From: JANQOZ01 sp045106555
GTDB taxonomy: Bacteria; Pseudomonadota; Gammaproteobacteria; Xanthomonadales; SZUA-38
Length of the DNA stretch: 64,000 bases
Direction: 5' to 3'
Assembly: GCA_045106555.1 (NCBI GenBank)
Contig: JBGCET010000014.1
Location: 124,001-188,000, forward strand
Below are positions 52,153-61,066 of the stretch, one piece after another. A program made the translations under genes and the position numbers. Numbering within the stretch: the first letter of the stretch is position 1; the number at the start of each line of letters is the position of its first letter. The notes below the pieces were generated by a model, which saw only the letters and a list, made by a program, of their open reading frames with translations, made no database searches and had not been told where the DNA came from.

Positions 52153-52637
52153 CGGCAGTAGTCAATTATTTTAAGTCTCTGGTGCTACTGGAGCTGTTGA
52201 AGGGGCTGGGGCTGACATTGAAATACATGTTCGCGCCAAAATTCACGGTGCGATACCCGGAAGAAAAAACCCCAAAATCTAACCGCTTTCGCGGCCTGCA
52301 TGCATTGCGACGGTACCCGAACGGGGAAGAGCGTTGTATCGCCTGTAAGCTCTGTGAGGCGGTTTGCCCGGCGTTGGCGATCACTATTGATTCTGAGCCC
52401 AGAGACGATGGGTCCCGGCGAACCACCCGTTACGACATCGACCTGTTTAAGTGCATCTACTGCGGGTTTTGCGAAGAGTCCTGTCCGGTGGACTCCATCG
52501 TTGAGACCCATATTCACGAGTTTCATTTTGAAAACCGCGGCGAAAACGTGGTGAACAAGATTCAGCTGCTGGCCATTGGTGATCGTTTCGAGGCTGACCT
52601 GGCCGCGGCCCGGCGGCAGGACGCGGCGTACCGATAA
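52149..52637 (+). CDS. nuoI: NADH-quinone oxidoreductase subunit I
   Basis: NuoI carries two [4Fe-4S] clusters (N6a and N6b) that pass electrons to N2. From ATG 52149 it has 162 residues with the two ferredoxin motifs CIACKLCEAVCPALAI and CIYCGFCEESCPVDSI. The start overlaps the nuoH stop and its stop overlaps the nuoJ ATG (TAATG). Confidence 0.97.
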   Translation: MTAVVNYFKSLVLLELLKGLGLTLKYMFAPKFTVRYPEEKTPKSNRFRGLHALRRYPNGEERCIACKLCEAVCPALAITIDSEPRDDGSRRTTRYDIDLFKCIYCGFCEESCPVDSIVETHIHEFHFENRGENVVNKIQLLAIGDRFEADLAAARRQDAAYR

Positions 52638-53248
52638 TGCTTGAGCAAATCGTCTTTTTTGTCCTCGCAGGGGCCCTGGTGGCCTCCGCTCTGGCTGTGA
52701 TCAGCGCGCGCAACCCCGTGTACGCCGCGCTATTTCTCATTCTTTGCTTTTTTACCAGCGCGGCCATTTGGTTGCTGCTGGAAGTGGAGTTTTTGGCCAT
52801 CGTTCTGATATTGGTTTATGTCGGCGCAGTGATGGTGCTGTTCCTGTTTGTGGTGATGATGCTGGACGTGAACGTGGCGCCGCTGAAAGAGGGCTTTGCG
52901 CGGTACCTGCCGGTGGGGTTGATTGTGGCGCTTGCCATGCTGGCAGAAATGCTGATGGTGATCAGCGCTCAGCGTTTTGGTTTAGACCGCTTTCCAGCGC
53001 CGCCGCCTAACCCTGAGGGGTACAGCAACACCAAGGAGCTGGGTGAAGTGCTGTACACCCAGTACGTGTACCCGTTTGAAATAGCCGCAGTCATCTTGTT
53101 AGTGGCCATTGTTGCAGCCATTGCTCTGACCCTGCGACGCCGGCCCAAAACCCGCTATCAGACGCCGTCTAAGCAGGTGATGGTAAGGAAGGAAGATCGA
53201 CTCAAAGTGGTGTCGATGCCGGCGGAAAAACCGGGAGTTGATTCATGA
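52637..53248 (+). CDS. nuoJ: NADH-quinone oxidoreductase subunit J
   Basis: NuoJ is a five-helix membrane subunit of complex I. The 203-residue protein shows ARNPVYAALFLILCFFTSAA and LIYVGAVMVLFLFVVMML-type VYVGAVMVLFLFVVMMLDVN, including the pi-bulge helix region. The tail after the last helix is basic and about 35 residues long. It overlaps nuoK by ATGA. Confidence 0.95.
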   Translation: MLEQIVFFVLAGALVASALAVISARNPVYAALFLILCFFTSAAIWLLLEVEFLAIVLILVYVGAVMVLFLFVVMMLDVNVAPLKEGFARYLPVGLIVALAMLAEMLMVISAQRFGLDRFPAPPPNPEGYSNTKELGEVLYTQYVYPFEIAAVILLVAIVAAIALTLRRRPKTRYQTPSKQVMVRKEDRLKVVSMPAEKPGVDS

Positions 53249-53550
53249 TTGGCCTGAACCACTTTTTGATTCTGGGCGCCATCTTGTTCTGTATTTCGGT
53301 GGCCGGTGTTTTTCTCAATCGAAAAAACGTCCTGATCTTGCTGATGGCCATCGAGCTGATGCTGCTGTCGGTGAACATGAACTTCGTCGCGTTTTCCCGT
53401 TTTCTAGGCAATACCGACGGCCAGGTGTTTGTGTTCTTCATCCTGACGGTGGCTGCGGCGGAAGCGGCAATTGGCTTGGCGATCTTGGTTGTGCTGTTCC
53501 GTAATCGGGAAACTATCAACGTGGAAGAACTGGATTCGCTGAAGGGCTGA
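53245..53550 (+). CDS. nuoK: NADH-quinone oxidoreductase subunit K
   Basis: NuoK, 101 residues with three membrane helices, carries the two conserved membrane glutamates in LLMAIELMLLSVNMNF and TVAAAEAAIGLAILV, part of the proton path. It begins MIGLNHFLILGAILFC. It overlaps the stop of nuoJ and shares one base with the nuoL start. Confidence 0.96.
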   Translation: MIGLNHFLILGAILFCISVAGVFLNRKNVLILLMAIELMLLSVNMNFVAFSRFLGNTDGQVFVFFILTVAAAEAAIGLAILVVLFRNRETINVEELDSLKG

Positions 53551-55514
53551 TGATGGAAAATCACTATCTAGCGATTGTTCTTGCGCCCCTGTTTGGTGCC
53601 ATCGTGGCCGGCCTGTTTGGCCGCCAGATTGGGCGCTCCGGCGCTCATTGGCTCACCATCGCCGGGGTCACGGTCTCTACCGTGCTCTCACTGGACGTCA
53701 TGCGACGGTTCTTGTTCGAAGGGTTGGAGGTTTACAACGAATCGGTCTACACCTGGCTGATCAGCGGCGGCGTACGCTTTGAGGTCGGGTTTTTAGTCGA
53801 TCGACTCACCGCCGTGATGATGTGTGTGGTGACCTTCGTCTCCCTGATGGTGCACATTTACACCATTGGTTATATGAAAGAAGATCCAGGTTATCAGCGC
53901 TTCTTTGCCTATATTTCGCTGTTTACCTTTGCCATGCTCATGCTGGTGATGGCCAACAACTTCATGCAGCTGTTTTTTGGGTGGGAGGCGGTGGGTGTGG
54001 TGTCTTACCTGCTCATTGGCTTTTGGTACAAAAAGCCCACAGCCATCTTCGCCAACATGAAAGCGTTTTTAGTCAACCGGGTAGGGGACTTTGGTTTCCT
54101 GCTGGGCATTGGCGCGGTTCTGATGACGTTCGGCAGCGTGGACTATGCCGAGGTGTTTGCCGCTGCCCCGTCGGCCAGCAACGCCACCATTGAGCTGATC
54201 GACGGCAAGCCGTGGAACTTGATGACGGTGACCTGTATTTTGCTGTTCATAGGAGCCATGGGCAAATCCGCCCAGGCCCCATTACACGTTTGGCTGCCCG
54301 ATTCCATGGAGGGCCCAACGCCTATTTCTGCATTGATCCACGCAGCGACCATGGTCACCGCCGGCATATTCATGGTGGCGCGGATGTCACCGCTGTTTGA
54401 GTTATCAGAAACCGCGCTAAGCGTGGTCCTGATCATTGGCGCGATCACGGCCTTTTTCATGGGCCTCATTGGTTTGGTGCAGAACGACATCAAGCGGGTC
54501 GTCGCTTATTCGACGTTGTCCCAGTTGGGTTACATGACCGCAGCCCTGGGCGCCTCAGCCTATTCGGCTGCCGTATTTCACCTGATGACCCACGCCTTCT
54601 TTAAAGCGCTGCTGTTCCTGGGTGCTGGCTCGGTAATCATTGCGATGCACCACAAGCAGGACATGCAGGAAATGGGCGGCCTGCGCAAATATCTGCCCAT
54701 TACGTGGATTACCGGCGTTATTGGCACGTTGGCCCTGATCGGATTTCCTGGGTTTTCCGGGTTCTACTCGAAGGACGCCATCATCTCGGCGGTTTCCCAC
54801 GCTGAACGCAGCGGCGCCGGCTTTGCCCAGATCATGCTGGTTGCCGGGGTGTTTGTTACCGCGCTGTATAGCTTCCGATTGCTGTACCTGACGTTTCACG
54901 GCAAGCCGCGAATGGATGAGGAAACCCGCTCCCATCTTCACGAATCCCCATGGGTGGTGACGCTGCCGCTGATATTGCTGGCTATACCCAGTATTGGTAT
55001 TGCGTGGTTTACCGCTGAGCCGCTGCTGTTTGGCGACTTCTGGGGAGATGCCATTTTCCTGGCGCCCGGAAACGACCCTCTGGCCCACCTGAGAGAGGAA
55101 TGGCATGGCCCCATGGCGTTTGCCATGCACGGTTTTGTCACTCTGCCGGTTTGGCTGGCGCTGGGTGGGGCAGGTCTTGCCAGCTACATTTATCTGGCCA
55201 ATCCGCGACTGGCAGAAATGGCCGGCCAAATCCTCAAGCCCATTAAGACCGTGCTTGAGAAAAAATACGGCTTTGACGAGCTGTATCAGTGGCTGTTTGC
55301 TGGCGGCAGTCGACTGTTGGGCAAGACCTTCTGGAAAGGGGGGGATCAAACGCTGATTGACGGTTTAATGGTCAACGGCACCGCGCGCACGGTTGGCTGG
55401 CTTTCCAGCATCGTTAGAAAAATTCAAACAGGTCGTCTTTACGGCTATGCCTTTGCCATGATTATCGGTCTTATCGGGCTTCTGGGTATGGTGGTACTGC
55501 GAGGGCAGTCATGA
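53550..55514 (+). CDS. nuoL: NADH-quinone oxidoreductase subunit L
   Basis: NuoL is the distal antiporter-like proton-pumping subunit with the long lateral helix. The 654-residue protein contains GWEAVGVVSYLLIGFWY, KSAQAPLHVWLPDSMEGPTP, HAATMVTAGIFMVARMSP and THAFFKALLFLGAGSVI, which hold the conserved Glu, Lys and His residues of the channel. ATG 53550 and ATG 53553 are adjacent starts. It overlaps nuoM by ATGA. Confidence 0.97.
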   Translation: MMENHYLAIVLAPLFGAIVAGLFGRQIGRSGAHWLTIAGVTVSTVLSLDVMRRFLFEGLEVYNESVYTWLISGGVRFEVGFLVDRLTAVMMCVVTFVSLMVHIYTIGYMKEDPGYQRFFAYISLFTFAMLMLVMANNFMQLFFGWEAVGVVSYLLIGFWYKKPTAIFANMKAFLVNRVGDFGFLLGIGAVLMTFGSVDYAEVFAAAPSASNATIELIDGKPWNLMTVTCILLFIGAMGKSAQAPLHVWLPDSMEGPTPISALIHAATMVTAGIFMVARMSPLFELSETALSVVLIIGAITAFFMGLIGLVQNDIKRVVAYSTLSQLGYMTAALGASAYSAAVFHLMTHAFFKALLFLGAGSVIIAMHHKQDMQEMGGLRKYLPITWITGVIGTLALIGFPGFSGFYSKDAIISAVSHAERSGAGFAQIMLVAGVFVTALYSFRLLYLTFHGKPRMDEETRSHLHESPWVVTLPLILLAIPSIGIAWFTAEPLLFGDFWGDAIFLAPGNDPLAHLREEWHGPMAFAMHGFVTLPVWLALGGAGLASYIYLANPRLAEMAGQILKPIKTVLEKKYGFDELYQWLFAGGSRLLGKTFWKGGDQTLIDGLMVNGTARTVGWLSSIVRKIQTGRLYGYAFAMIIGLIGLLGMVVLRGQS

Positions 55515-57037
55515 CCATTGAATGGCCCATCTTAAGCACCCTGATCTGGCTGCCGGTTGCCGGCGGATTGCTGGTTCTGCTGGCTGGCGAACGTCGCGCT
55601 AACCTGGGCCGGTGGTTGGGATTGATCACGGCTCTGGCGACCTTTGTGCTGAGCTTACCGCTGTTCATGGCTTTTGACCGCGGCACCTCGAATATGCAGT
55701 TCCAGGAACTGCTGCGCTGGATTCCCACTTTCGACATCAATTACCACCTTGGCATCGATGGATTTTCGCTTCCTCTTATACTGCTGACCACGTTCATTTC
55801 CGTCTTAGTGGTGATGGGTGCATGGGGGCCGATCAAGCAACGAGTGACCCAGTACCTGGCGGCATTTCTGATTTTGGAAGGCCTCATGGTGGGCGTGTTC
55901 TGTGCGCTGGACGCCTTTTTGTTCTACGTGTTTTTTGAGGCCATGCTGATACCGATGTTTCTTATCATTGGTATCTGGGGTGGACCCAATCGGGTCTACG
56001 CCACCATTAAGTTTTTCCTGTACACCTTCCTGGGCTCGGTGTTCATGTTGGTGGCGCTGATTTACCTGTATCTGAAGGCAGACTCAGCGGCTATATTGGA
56101 TCTGCATGCGTTGCCACTGACGCTAACCGAACAGATCTGGATCTTTGTTGCCTTCATGCTGGCGTTTGCGGTGAAGATTCCAATGTTCCCAGTCCACACC
56201 TGGCTGCCTGATGCTCATGTGGAGGCACCTACGGGAGGCTCGGTAGTTCTGGCTGCCATCATGTTGAAAATTGGCGGCTACGGGTTCATTCGTTTCTCCC
56301 TGCCGATTACCCCGGATGCCAGCACCACGCTGGACTGGCTGCTGATCACCCTGTCGCTGATTGCCGTGGTGTACGTGGGGTTGGTGGCGTTGGTGCAGCA
56401 AGACATGAAAAAGCTGATCGCCTATTCCTCGATCTCCCACATGGGTTTTGTCACCCTGGGAATCTTCATCGCGTTCATGATCATGGCCAAAGGCGACGGC
56501 AATAGCGGCGCTGCGCTGGGCATGGAAGGGGCGATGGTGCAAATGCTGTCCCATGGCTTTATCTCTGCGGCGCTGTTTTTCTGTGTCGGGGTACTGTACG
56601 ACCGGGTTCATTCCCGAGAAATTGCCGATTACGGCGGTGTGGTGAACACCATGCCCTGGTTTGCCACCTTTATGGTGCTGTTTGCGATGGCGAACTGTGG
56701 CCTGCCAGGCACGTCCGGATTTGTCGGTGAGTTCATGGTGATCCTGGCCAGCTTCCAGGCCAATTTCTGGTTTGCCGCCCTCGCAGCTCTCACGCTGATT
56801 CTTGGCGCCGCCTACTCGCTGTGGCTAGTGAAAAGGGTCGTTTTCGGTGAGGTCGGCAACAAGAAGGTGGAACGCCTGGAGGATCTGAACCTGCGAGAGG
56901 CGCTGACTCTGGGCTCGTTGGCCGTGGCGGTGCTGGGCTTTGGCATCTGGCCAGAGCCGGTGGTTGAGCTGATGCACATGTCGGTGAAAGACCTGCTTAT
57001 CCACGTGTCCATGTCGAAAATTCCGGTGCAGCTGTGA
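55511..57037 (+). CDS. nuoM: NADH-quinone oxidoreductase subunit M
   Basis: NuoM is the second antiporter-like subunit. The 508-residue protein has YVFFEAMLIPMFLIIGIWGG (channel Glu), KIPMFPVHTWLPDAHVEAPT and AYSSISHMGFVTLGIF, followed by GLPGTSGFVGEFMVILASF. Length matches E. coli NuoM (509). nuoN starts 12 bp downstream. Confidence 0.97.
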   Translation: MTIEWPILSTLIWLPVAGGLLVLLAGERRANLGRWLGLITALATFVLSLPLFMAFDRGTSNMQFQELLRWIPTFDINYHLGIDGFSLPLILLTTFISVLVVMGAWGPIKQRVTQYLAAFLILEGLMVGVFCALDAFLFYVFFEAMLIPMFLIIGIWGGPNRVYATIKFFLYTFLGSVFMLVALIYLYLKADSAAILDLHALPLTLTEQIWIFVAFMLAFAVKIPMFPVHTWLPDAHVEAPTGGSVVLAAIMLKIGGYGFIRFSLPITPDASTTLDWLLITLSLIAVVYVGLVALVQQDMKKLIAYSSISHMGFVTLGIFIAFMIMAKGDGNSGAALGMEGAMVQMLSHGFISAALFFCVGVLYDRVHSREIADYGGVVNTMPWFATFMVLFAMANCGLPGTSGFVGEFMVILASFQANFWFAALAALTLILGAAYSLWLVKRVVFGEVGNKKVERLEDLNLREALTLGSLAVAVLGFGIWPEPVVELMHMSVKDLLIHVSMSKIPVQL

Positions 57038-57049
57038 TGGTCATAAGGA

Positions 57050-58501
57050 ATGCCCGTGTTTGATCCCAATGAGCTGATCCCTTTACTGCCCGAGATGATT
57101 GTACTGGGCATGGCCTGCCTCATTTTGGTGGTGGATCTTTATATTTCTCCCCAGCGCCGAGGCATTATCCAAATCCTGTCGCTGGCGACGTTAGTCTTTG
57201 CCGCCATCGCTACCTTGCGAATCCACAACGGCGAAGGTGTGGTGGAGACTCAGCGACTGCTGTCAGGCACCTTTGTGCGCGATCAAATGGGCGACATCCT
57301 GAAACTGTTTGTGTACCTGGTGGTCGGCATGGTGTTTGTTTACGCCAAAACCTATCTTCGCCAGCGCAATCTCTATAAGGGTGAGTTTTTTGTCCTGTGC
57401 CTGTTTGGCACCCTGGGCATGATGGTAATGATTTCTGCTGGCAGCATGCTCAGCCTGTACCTGGGCTTGGAACTGCTCGCGCTGTCCACCTACGCCCTGG
57501 TGGCGCTGGATCGCAACAACGCCTTAGCAAGCGAGTCGGCAATGAAATATTTTGTGCTCGGCGCCTTGGCCTCCGGCATGCTGCTTTACGGCATGTCGAT
57601 GATCTACGGCGCTACCGGCAGCCTGGATCTGATGGTGATTCAATCCGCCGTTGCGGGTGCATCCGACAGCGTTTTCCTCGCCTTTGGTCTCACTTTCATT
57701 GTTGTTGGGCTGGCGTTTAAATTTGGCGCCGTGCCATTTCATATGTGGGTGCCTGATGTATACCAGGGCTCGCCCACGGCAGTGACGCTGTTTCTGAGTT
57801 CTGCGCCTAAGCTTGCGGCATTCGCCTTGACCATTCGGCTGTTGAACGACGGTTTGATAGGGCAACTGCAAAACTGGCAAATGATGCTGGTGGTGCTGGC
57901 CGTCGCCTCGCTTGCTATAGGCAACGTTGTGGCCATCGCGCAAACCAATATCAAGCGCATGCTCGCCTATTCCACCATTTCTCATGTGGGCTTCATCTTC
58001 CTGGGTATTCTCTCCGGCACGCCTGCAGGGTTCGAGGCTGCCATGTTCTACGCCATCGTCTATTCGTTGATGGCGGCAGGAGCCTTTGCGGTGGTTATCG
58101 TTCTGTCCCGAGAAGGCTTTGAGGCGGAAAACCTTGAGGACTACAAGGGCCTGAGTCAACGCAGCCCCTGGTTGGCTCTGATGATGCTGATGCTGGTCGC
58201 CTCGTTAGCGGGTTTCCCTCCTTTTGTTGGATTCTTCGCCAAACTGCAGGTGGTAAAAGCCGCGGTAGACGCCGATCTGGTCTGGTTGGCGGTTGTGTCG
58301 GTGGTGTTTGCCGTAATCGGCGCTTTTTACTACTTGCGGCTGATTAAGATCATGTACATGGACGATCCTGATTCCACCGCAGCGCCCACTACTGGCACTG
58401 ATGTCGGGGTAGTTCTTAGCGCAAATGGGCTGGCGCAGCTGGCTCTGGGTATCTTTCCTGGGCCGCTTATTGCGATCTGCGCAGCAGCCTTTCCGGGCTA
58501 A
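57050..58501 (+). CDS. nuoN: NADH-quinone oxidoreductase subunit N
   Basis: NuoN is the third antiporter-like subunit and the last gene of the nuo operon. The 483-residue protein has LYLGLELLALSTYALVALDR, KFGAVPFHMWVPDVYQGSPT, AYSTISHVGFIFLGILSG and LAGFPPFVGFFAKLQV. The start is ATG 57050 after GGTCATAAGGA. The operon ends about 80 bp before the initiator tRNA; no intrinsic terminator is evident after its stop. Confidence 0.97.
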   Translation: MPVFDPNELIPLLPEMIVLGMACLILVVDLYISPQRRGIIQILSLATLVFAAIATLRIHNGEGVVETQRLLSGTFVRDQMGDILKLFVYLVVGMVFVYAKTYLRQRNLYKGEFFVLCLFGTLGMMVMISAGSMLSLYLGLELLALSTYALVALDRNNALASESAMKYFVLGALASGMLLYGMSMIYGATGSLDLMVIQSAVAGASDSVFLAFGLTFIVVGLAFKFGAVPFHMWVPDVYQGSPTAVTLFLSSAPKLAAFALTIRLLNDGLIGQLQNWQMMLVVLAVASLAIGNVVAIAQTNIKRMLAYSTISHVGFIFLGILSGTPAGFEAAMFYAIVYSLMAAGAFAVVIVLSREGFEAENLEDYKGLSQRSPWLALMMLMLVASLAGFPPFVGFFAKLQVVKAAVDADLVWLAVVSVVFAVIGAFYYLRLIKIMYMDDPDSTAAPTTGTDVGVVLSANGLAQLALGIFPGPLIAICAAAFPG

Positions 58502-58536
58502 ATGCATCTAACTGGATAAAAAAGTCCAACTGCCTA

Positions 58537-58564
58537 TTGCATGGGCAAAACAACTGCATATATA
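58537..58564 (+). promoter_or_regulatory. Promoter of the initiator tRNA
   Basis: TTGCAT (58537-58542) and TATATA (58559-58564) are spaced by 16 bp. They are followed by a C-rich discriminator (CTTCGCCTCCC), as expected of a stringently controlled stable-RNA promoter. Transcription would start near 58571, 10 nt before the tRNA. Confidence 0.6.
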
Positions 58565-58580
58565 CTTCGCCTCCCATTGA

Positions 58581-58657
58581 TGCGGGGTGGAGCAGTCTGG
58601 CAGCTCGTCGGGCTCATAACCCGAAGGTCGCAGGTTCGAATCCTGCCCCCGCTACCA
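58581..58657 (+). tRNA. metY: Initiator tRNA-fMet (CAT)
   Basis: The 77-nt gene with encoded CCA has initiator marks: an anticodon stem TCGGG/CCCGA with three G-C pairs next to the CTCATAA loop, an A11-T24 pair in the D stem (GAGC/GCTC), and no pair at 1-72. Position 1 is T and position 72 is T, whereas E. coli has C1 and A72. The acceptor is otherwise GCGGGG/CCCCGC. The position before rimP-nusA-infB corresponds to E. coli metY. Confidence 0.95.
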
Positions 58658-58910
58658 CTTTTACGCCAACGTCTGTTTTCTGCTCCCATAGACGCTCAGG
58701 TTGTGGTTTGGATTTCATCGAAACGCTTTTCTTAGGCGGCATCCCCAAAGTTACCCATTGCATCTGGCCCCTTGCCGGACGCATGGGCAAACGGTAAAAT
58801 CCGCCTTCGCTACGCGCGGGCTCCCTCCTTTTTGGACAGTAACGCGGCTGGCGAGCGGAACTTCAGACGTCGCCGTAAACGATGGCGCGTCGACAGATAA
58901 GCGTTAACAG
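58658..58910. other. Leader region between tRNA-fMet and the rimP terminators
   Basis: About 250 bp without a credible gene. Short open frames here lack a ribosome site and family resemblance, and I see no second tRNA. It is probably the untranslated leader of the rimP-nusA-infB transcript. It is followed by two intrinsic terminators (58911-58980). Confidence 0.5.
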
Positions 58911-58935
58911 AAGGCCTCCAGAGAGAGGCCTTTTT
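58911..58935 (+). terminator. Intrinsic terminator 1 upstream of rimP
   Basis: AAGGCCTC (58911-58918) and GAGGCCTT (58925-58932) enclose the loop CAGAGA and run into TTTTT. It is a standard Rho-independent terminator for the tRNA transcript or an attenuator of the nusA operon. Confidence 0.8.
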
Positions 58936-58956
58936 GTTACCTGAAATTTTTGAGGG

Positions 58957-58980
58957 ATGGGCCGCTGGCCCATTTTTTTT
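58957..58980 (+). terminator. Intrinsic terminator 2, directly before rimP
   Basis: ATGGGCC (58957-58963), loop GCT and GGCCCAT (58967-58973) form a perfect 7-bp stem followed by eight T (58973-58980). It lies four bases before the family-consistent rimP start at 58985, so it must be read through or prevented for rimP expression. Confidence 0.8.
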
Positions 58981-58984
58981 GGCG

Positions 58985-59440
58985 TTGTCGATAAAGACGG
59001 ATATTGAAAATTTGCTAAGTCCCCTGGTGGAACAGTTGGGATACGAGTGGGTGGGTATGGAATACCACCCTCACGCGAGCAACGGAATTTTGCGGGTCTA
59101 CATAGATCACGCAGAAAACGGTATAGGCCTTGAAGATTGCACCCGGGTTAGCCGGGAAATCAGCGGGCTAATGGACGTCAATGACCCGATCAAAGGGCAT
59201 TACAACCTGGAAGTCAGCTCGCCGGGAATGGACCGACCGTTGTTTACGGCAGAACAGTTCGCCCGCTTCAGCGGTGAACAGGTGAAGGTCACCTTGCACG
59301 CGCCTATCGACGGCCGACGGAAATTGCGCGGCGTCATCGGTCCGGTGGACGGCTCGCAGATCAGCGTGCTGGTTGACGGCGAGACGGTGCAGATGGATCA
59401 CAGCGACGTGGTGAAAGCCAAGCTGGTGCCCGAATTTTGA
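58985..59440 (+). CDS. rimP: Ribosome maturation factor RimP
   Basis: RimP assists 30S subunit assembly. The family core is clear: LLSPLVEQLGYEWVGMEYHP, LRVYIDHAENGIGLEDCTRV, YNLEVSSPGMDRPLFTAEQF and VVKAKLVPEF. The start is uncertain. TTG 58985 gives 151 residues, equal to the usual length, but has no ribosome site. TTG 58934 has GAGAGG at 58923-58928 five bases upstream, gives 168 residues and would be translated through terminator 2; TTG 58979 is a third option. It is the first gene of rimP-nusA-infB-rbfA. Confidence 0.92.
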   Translation: MSIKTDIENLLSPLVEQLGYEWVGMEYHPHASNGILRVYIDHAENGIGLEDCTRVSREISGLMDVNDPIKGHYNLEVSSPGMDRPLFTAEQFARFSGEQVKVTLHAPIDGRRKLRGVIGPVDGSQISVLVDGETVQMDHSDVVKAKLVPEF

Positions 59441-59555
59441 TAAGGCCGTGCGTTGACGAACGGTTATTGAACGATTGCCTGACCTCAATAAACTGAGGCC
59501 AGCAAAAGCATTGATGTTAGCCACAGGTAGCCTGGATGTTGCCGGAGGTAAAAAG

Positions 59556-61049
59556 ATGAGCAAAGAGATATTGATGGTGGTGGATGCAGTAGCCAACGAA
59601 AAGGGCGTAGAAAAAGACGTCATTTTTGGCGCTATTGAGGCCGCTCTGGCGTCTGCCGCAAAGAAAAAGCAGATGGACGACATTGAGTGCCGCGTCTCCA
59701 TTGATCAGGAATCTGGCGAATACGAGACGTTTCGGCGCTGGGAAGTGCTAGACGACGAAGAGCTTTTTGAATCCGAAGCTCGTCACATCATGCTGGAAGA
59801 AGCGCGCAAAGAACATCCGGAAATTGAAGTGGGTGAGTTCATCGAAGAGCCTATGGATAACCCGGATTTCGGCCGGATTGCCGCCCAGGCTGCCAAGCAG
59901 GTGATTGTGCAGCGAGTCCGCGAAGCGGAGCGTGCCCAGGTTGTGGAAGCCTTTGCGGACAAGGCCGACACGCTGGTCAACGGCATCGTCAAGCGAGTAG
60001 AGCGGGGCAACATATACCTGGATCTGGGCAGCAACGCGGAAGCGTTTATTCCCCGCGAGCGCACGGTGCCGCGGGAGTCGGTTCGCCCGGGTGACCGTCT
60101 GCGCGGCTTTCTCTACGAGGTTCGCTCTGAATTGCGCGGGCCCCAGCTGTTTGTGACCCGCACCTCGCCCCAGTTCCTTATCGAGCTGTTTAAGCTTGAG
60201 GTGCCGGAGATTGGACAGGGTTTGATTGACGTCATTGCCGCGGGCAGAGATCCCGGTATGCGAGCGAAAATTGCCGTGAGATCCAACGATCCACGTACGG
60301 ACCCCATTGGTGCCTGTGTTGGCATGCGTGGATCTCGGGTTCAGGCCGTGTCAAACGAGCTATCCGGTGAGCGTATCGACATCATCTTGTATGACGAAAA
60401 CCCGGCCCAGTTTGTGGTGAATGCCATGGCTCCGGCTGAGGTTGTCTCGATTATGGTGGATGAGGAAAGCCAGTCCATGGACATCGCGGTCACCGAGGAC
60501 AAACTGTCCCAGGCGATTGGACGCGGTGGGCAGAACGTACGTCTGGCCAGCGAACTCACCGGATGGCAGCTTAATGTCATGACCGAAGAGGCGGCCGAAG
60601 AAAAGTCTGATGCTGAGGCCAGCAAGGCTCGCAAACTGTTTGTCGAAAAGCTGGACGTAGATGAAGAGATTGCCAACATCTTGGTTCAAGAAGGATTCAG
60701 CAGCGTGGAAGAGGTTGCTTACGTGCCCGCCGCAGAGCTGCTCGAGATTCAGGAGTTTGACGAGGGCATCGTGGAAGAGTTGCGGTCCCGGGCACGAGAC
60801 TGTTTGTTGACCCAGCTGATTGCGGTTGAAGAAAAGCTGGACGACGTCAAGCCGGCAGATGATCTGCTGGCACTGGAGGGAATGAATGAGCGCCTGGCCT
60901 ACCAGCTGGCAGCGCAAAAGGTCATTACCCAGGAAGATTTGGCGGAATGTGCGGTAGACGAAATTATTGATATTGACGGCGTTGACGAAGAGTCAGCGGC
61001 AGCATTGATCATGGCTGCCCGGGCGCCCTGGTTTGCTGACGACGAGTAG
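59556..61049 (+). CDS. nusA: Transcription termination/antitermination factor NusA
   Basis: NusA binds RNA polymerase and influences pausing, intrinsic termination and antitermination. ATG 59556 has a strong GGAGGT (59544-59549) and gives 497 residues (E. coli 495). Domains in order: N-terminal RNAP-binding (MSKEILMVVDAVANEKGV), S1 (about 135-200, GIVKRVERGNIYLDLGSNAE), KH1/KH2 (GACVGMRGSRVQAVSNELSG and QAIGRGGQNVRLASELTGW), and two acidic C-terminal repeats. Its product may control the terminators in its own operon leader. Confidence 0.97.
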   Translation: MSKEILMVVDAVANEKGVEKDVIFGAIEAALASAAKKKQMDDIECRVSIDQESGEYETFRRWEVLDDEELFESEARHIMLEEARKEHPEIEVGEFIEEPMDNPDFGRIAAQAAKQVIVQRVREAERAQVVEAFADKADTLVNGIVKRVERGNIYLDLGSNAEAFIPRERTVPRESVRPGDRLRGFLYEVRSELRGPQLFVTRTSPQFLIELFKLEVPEIGQGLIDVIAAGRDPGMRAKIAVRSNDPRTDPIGACVGMRGSRVQAVSNELSGERIDIILYDENPAQFVVNAMAPAEVVSIMVDEESQSMDIAVTEDKLSQAIGRGGQNVRLASELTGWQLNVMTEEAAEEKSDAEASKARKLFVEKLDVDEEIANILVQEGFSSVEEVAYVPAAELLEIQEFDEGIVEELRSRARDCLLTQLIAVEEKLDDVKPADDLLALEGMNERLAYQLAAQKVITQEDLAECAVDEIIDIDGVDEESAAALIMAARAPWFADDE

Positions 61050-61066
61050 GCAAACGGAGAAAGACT

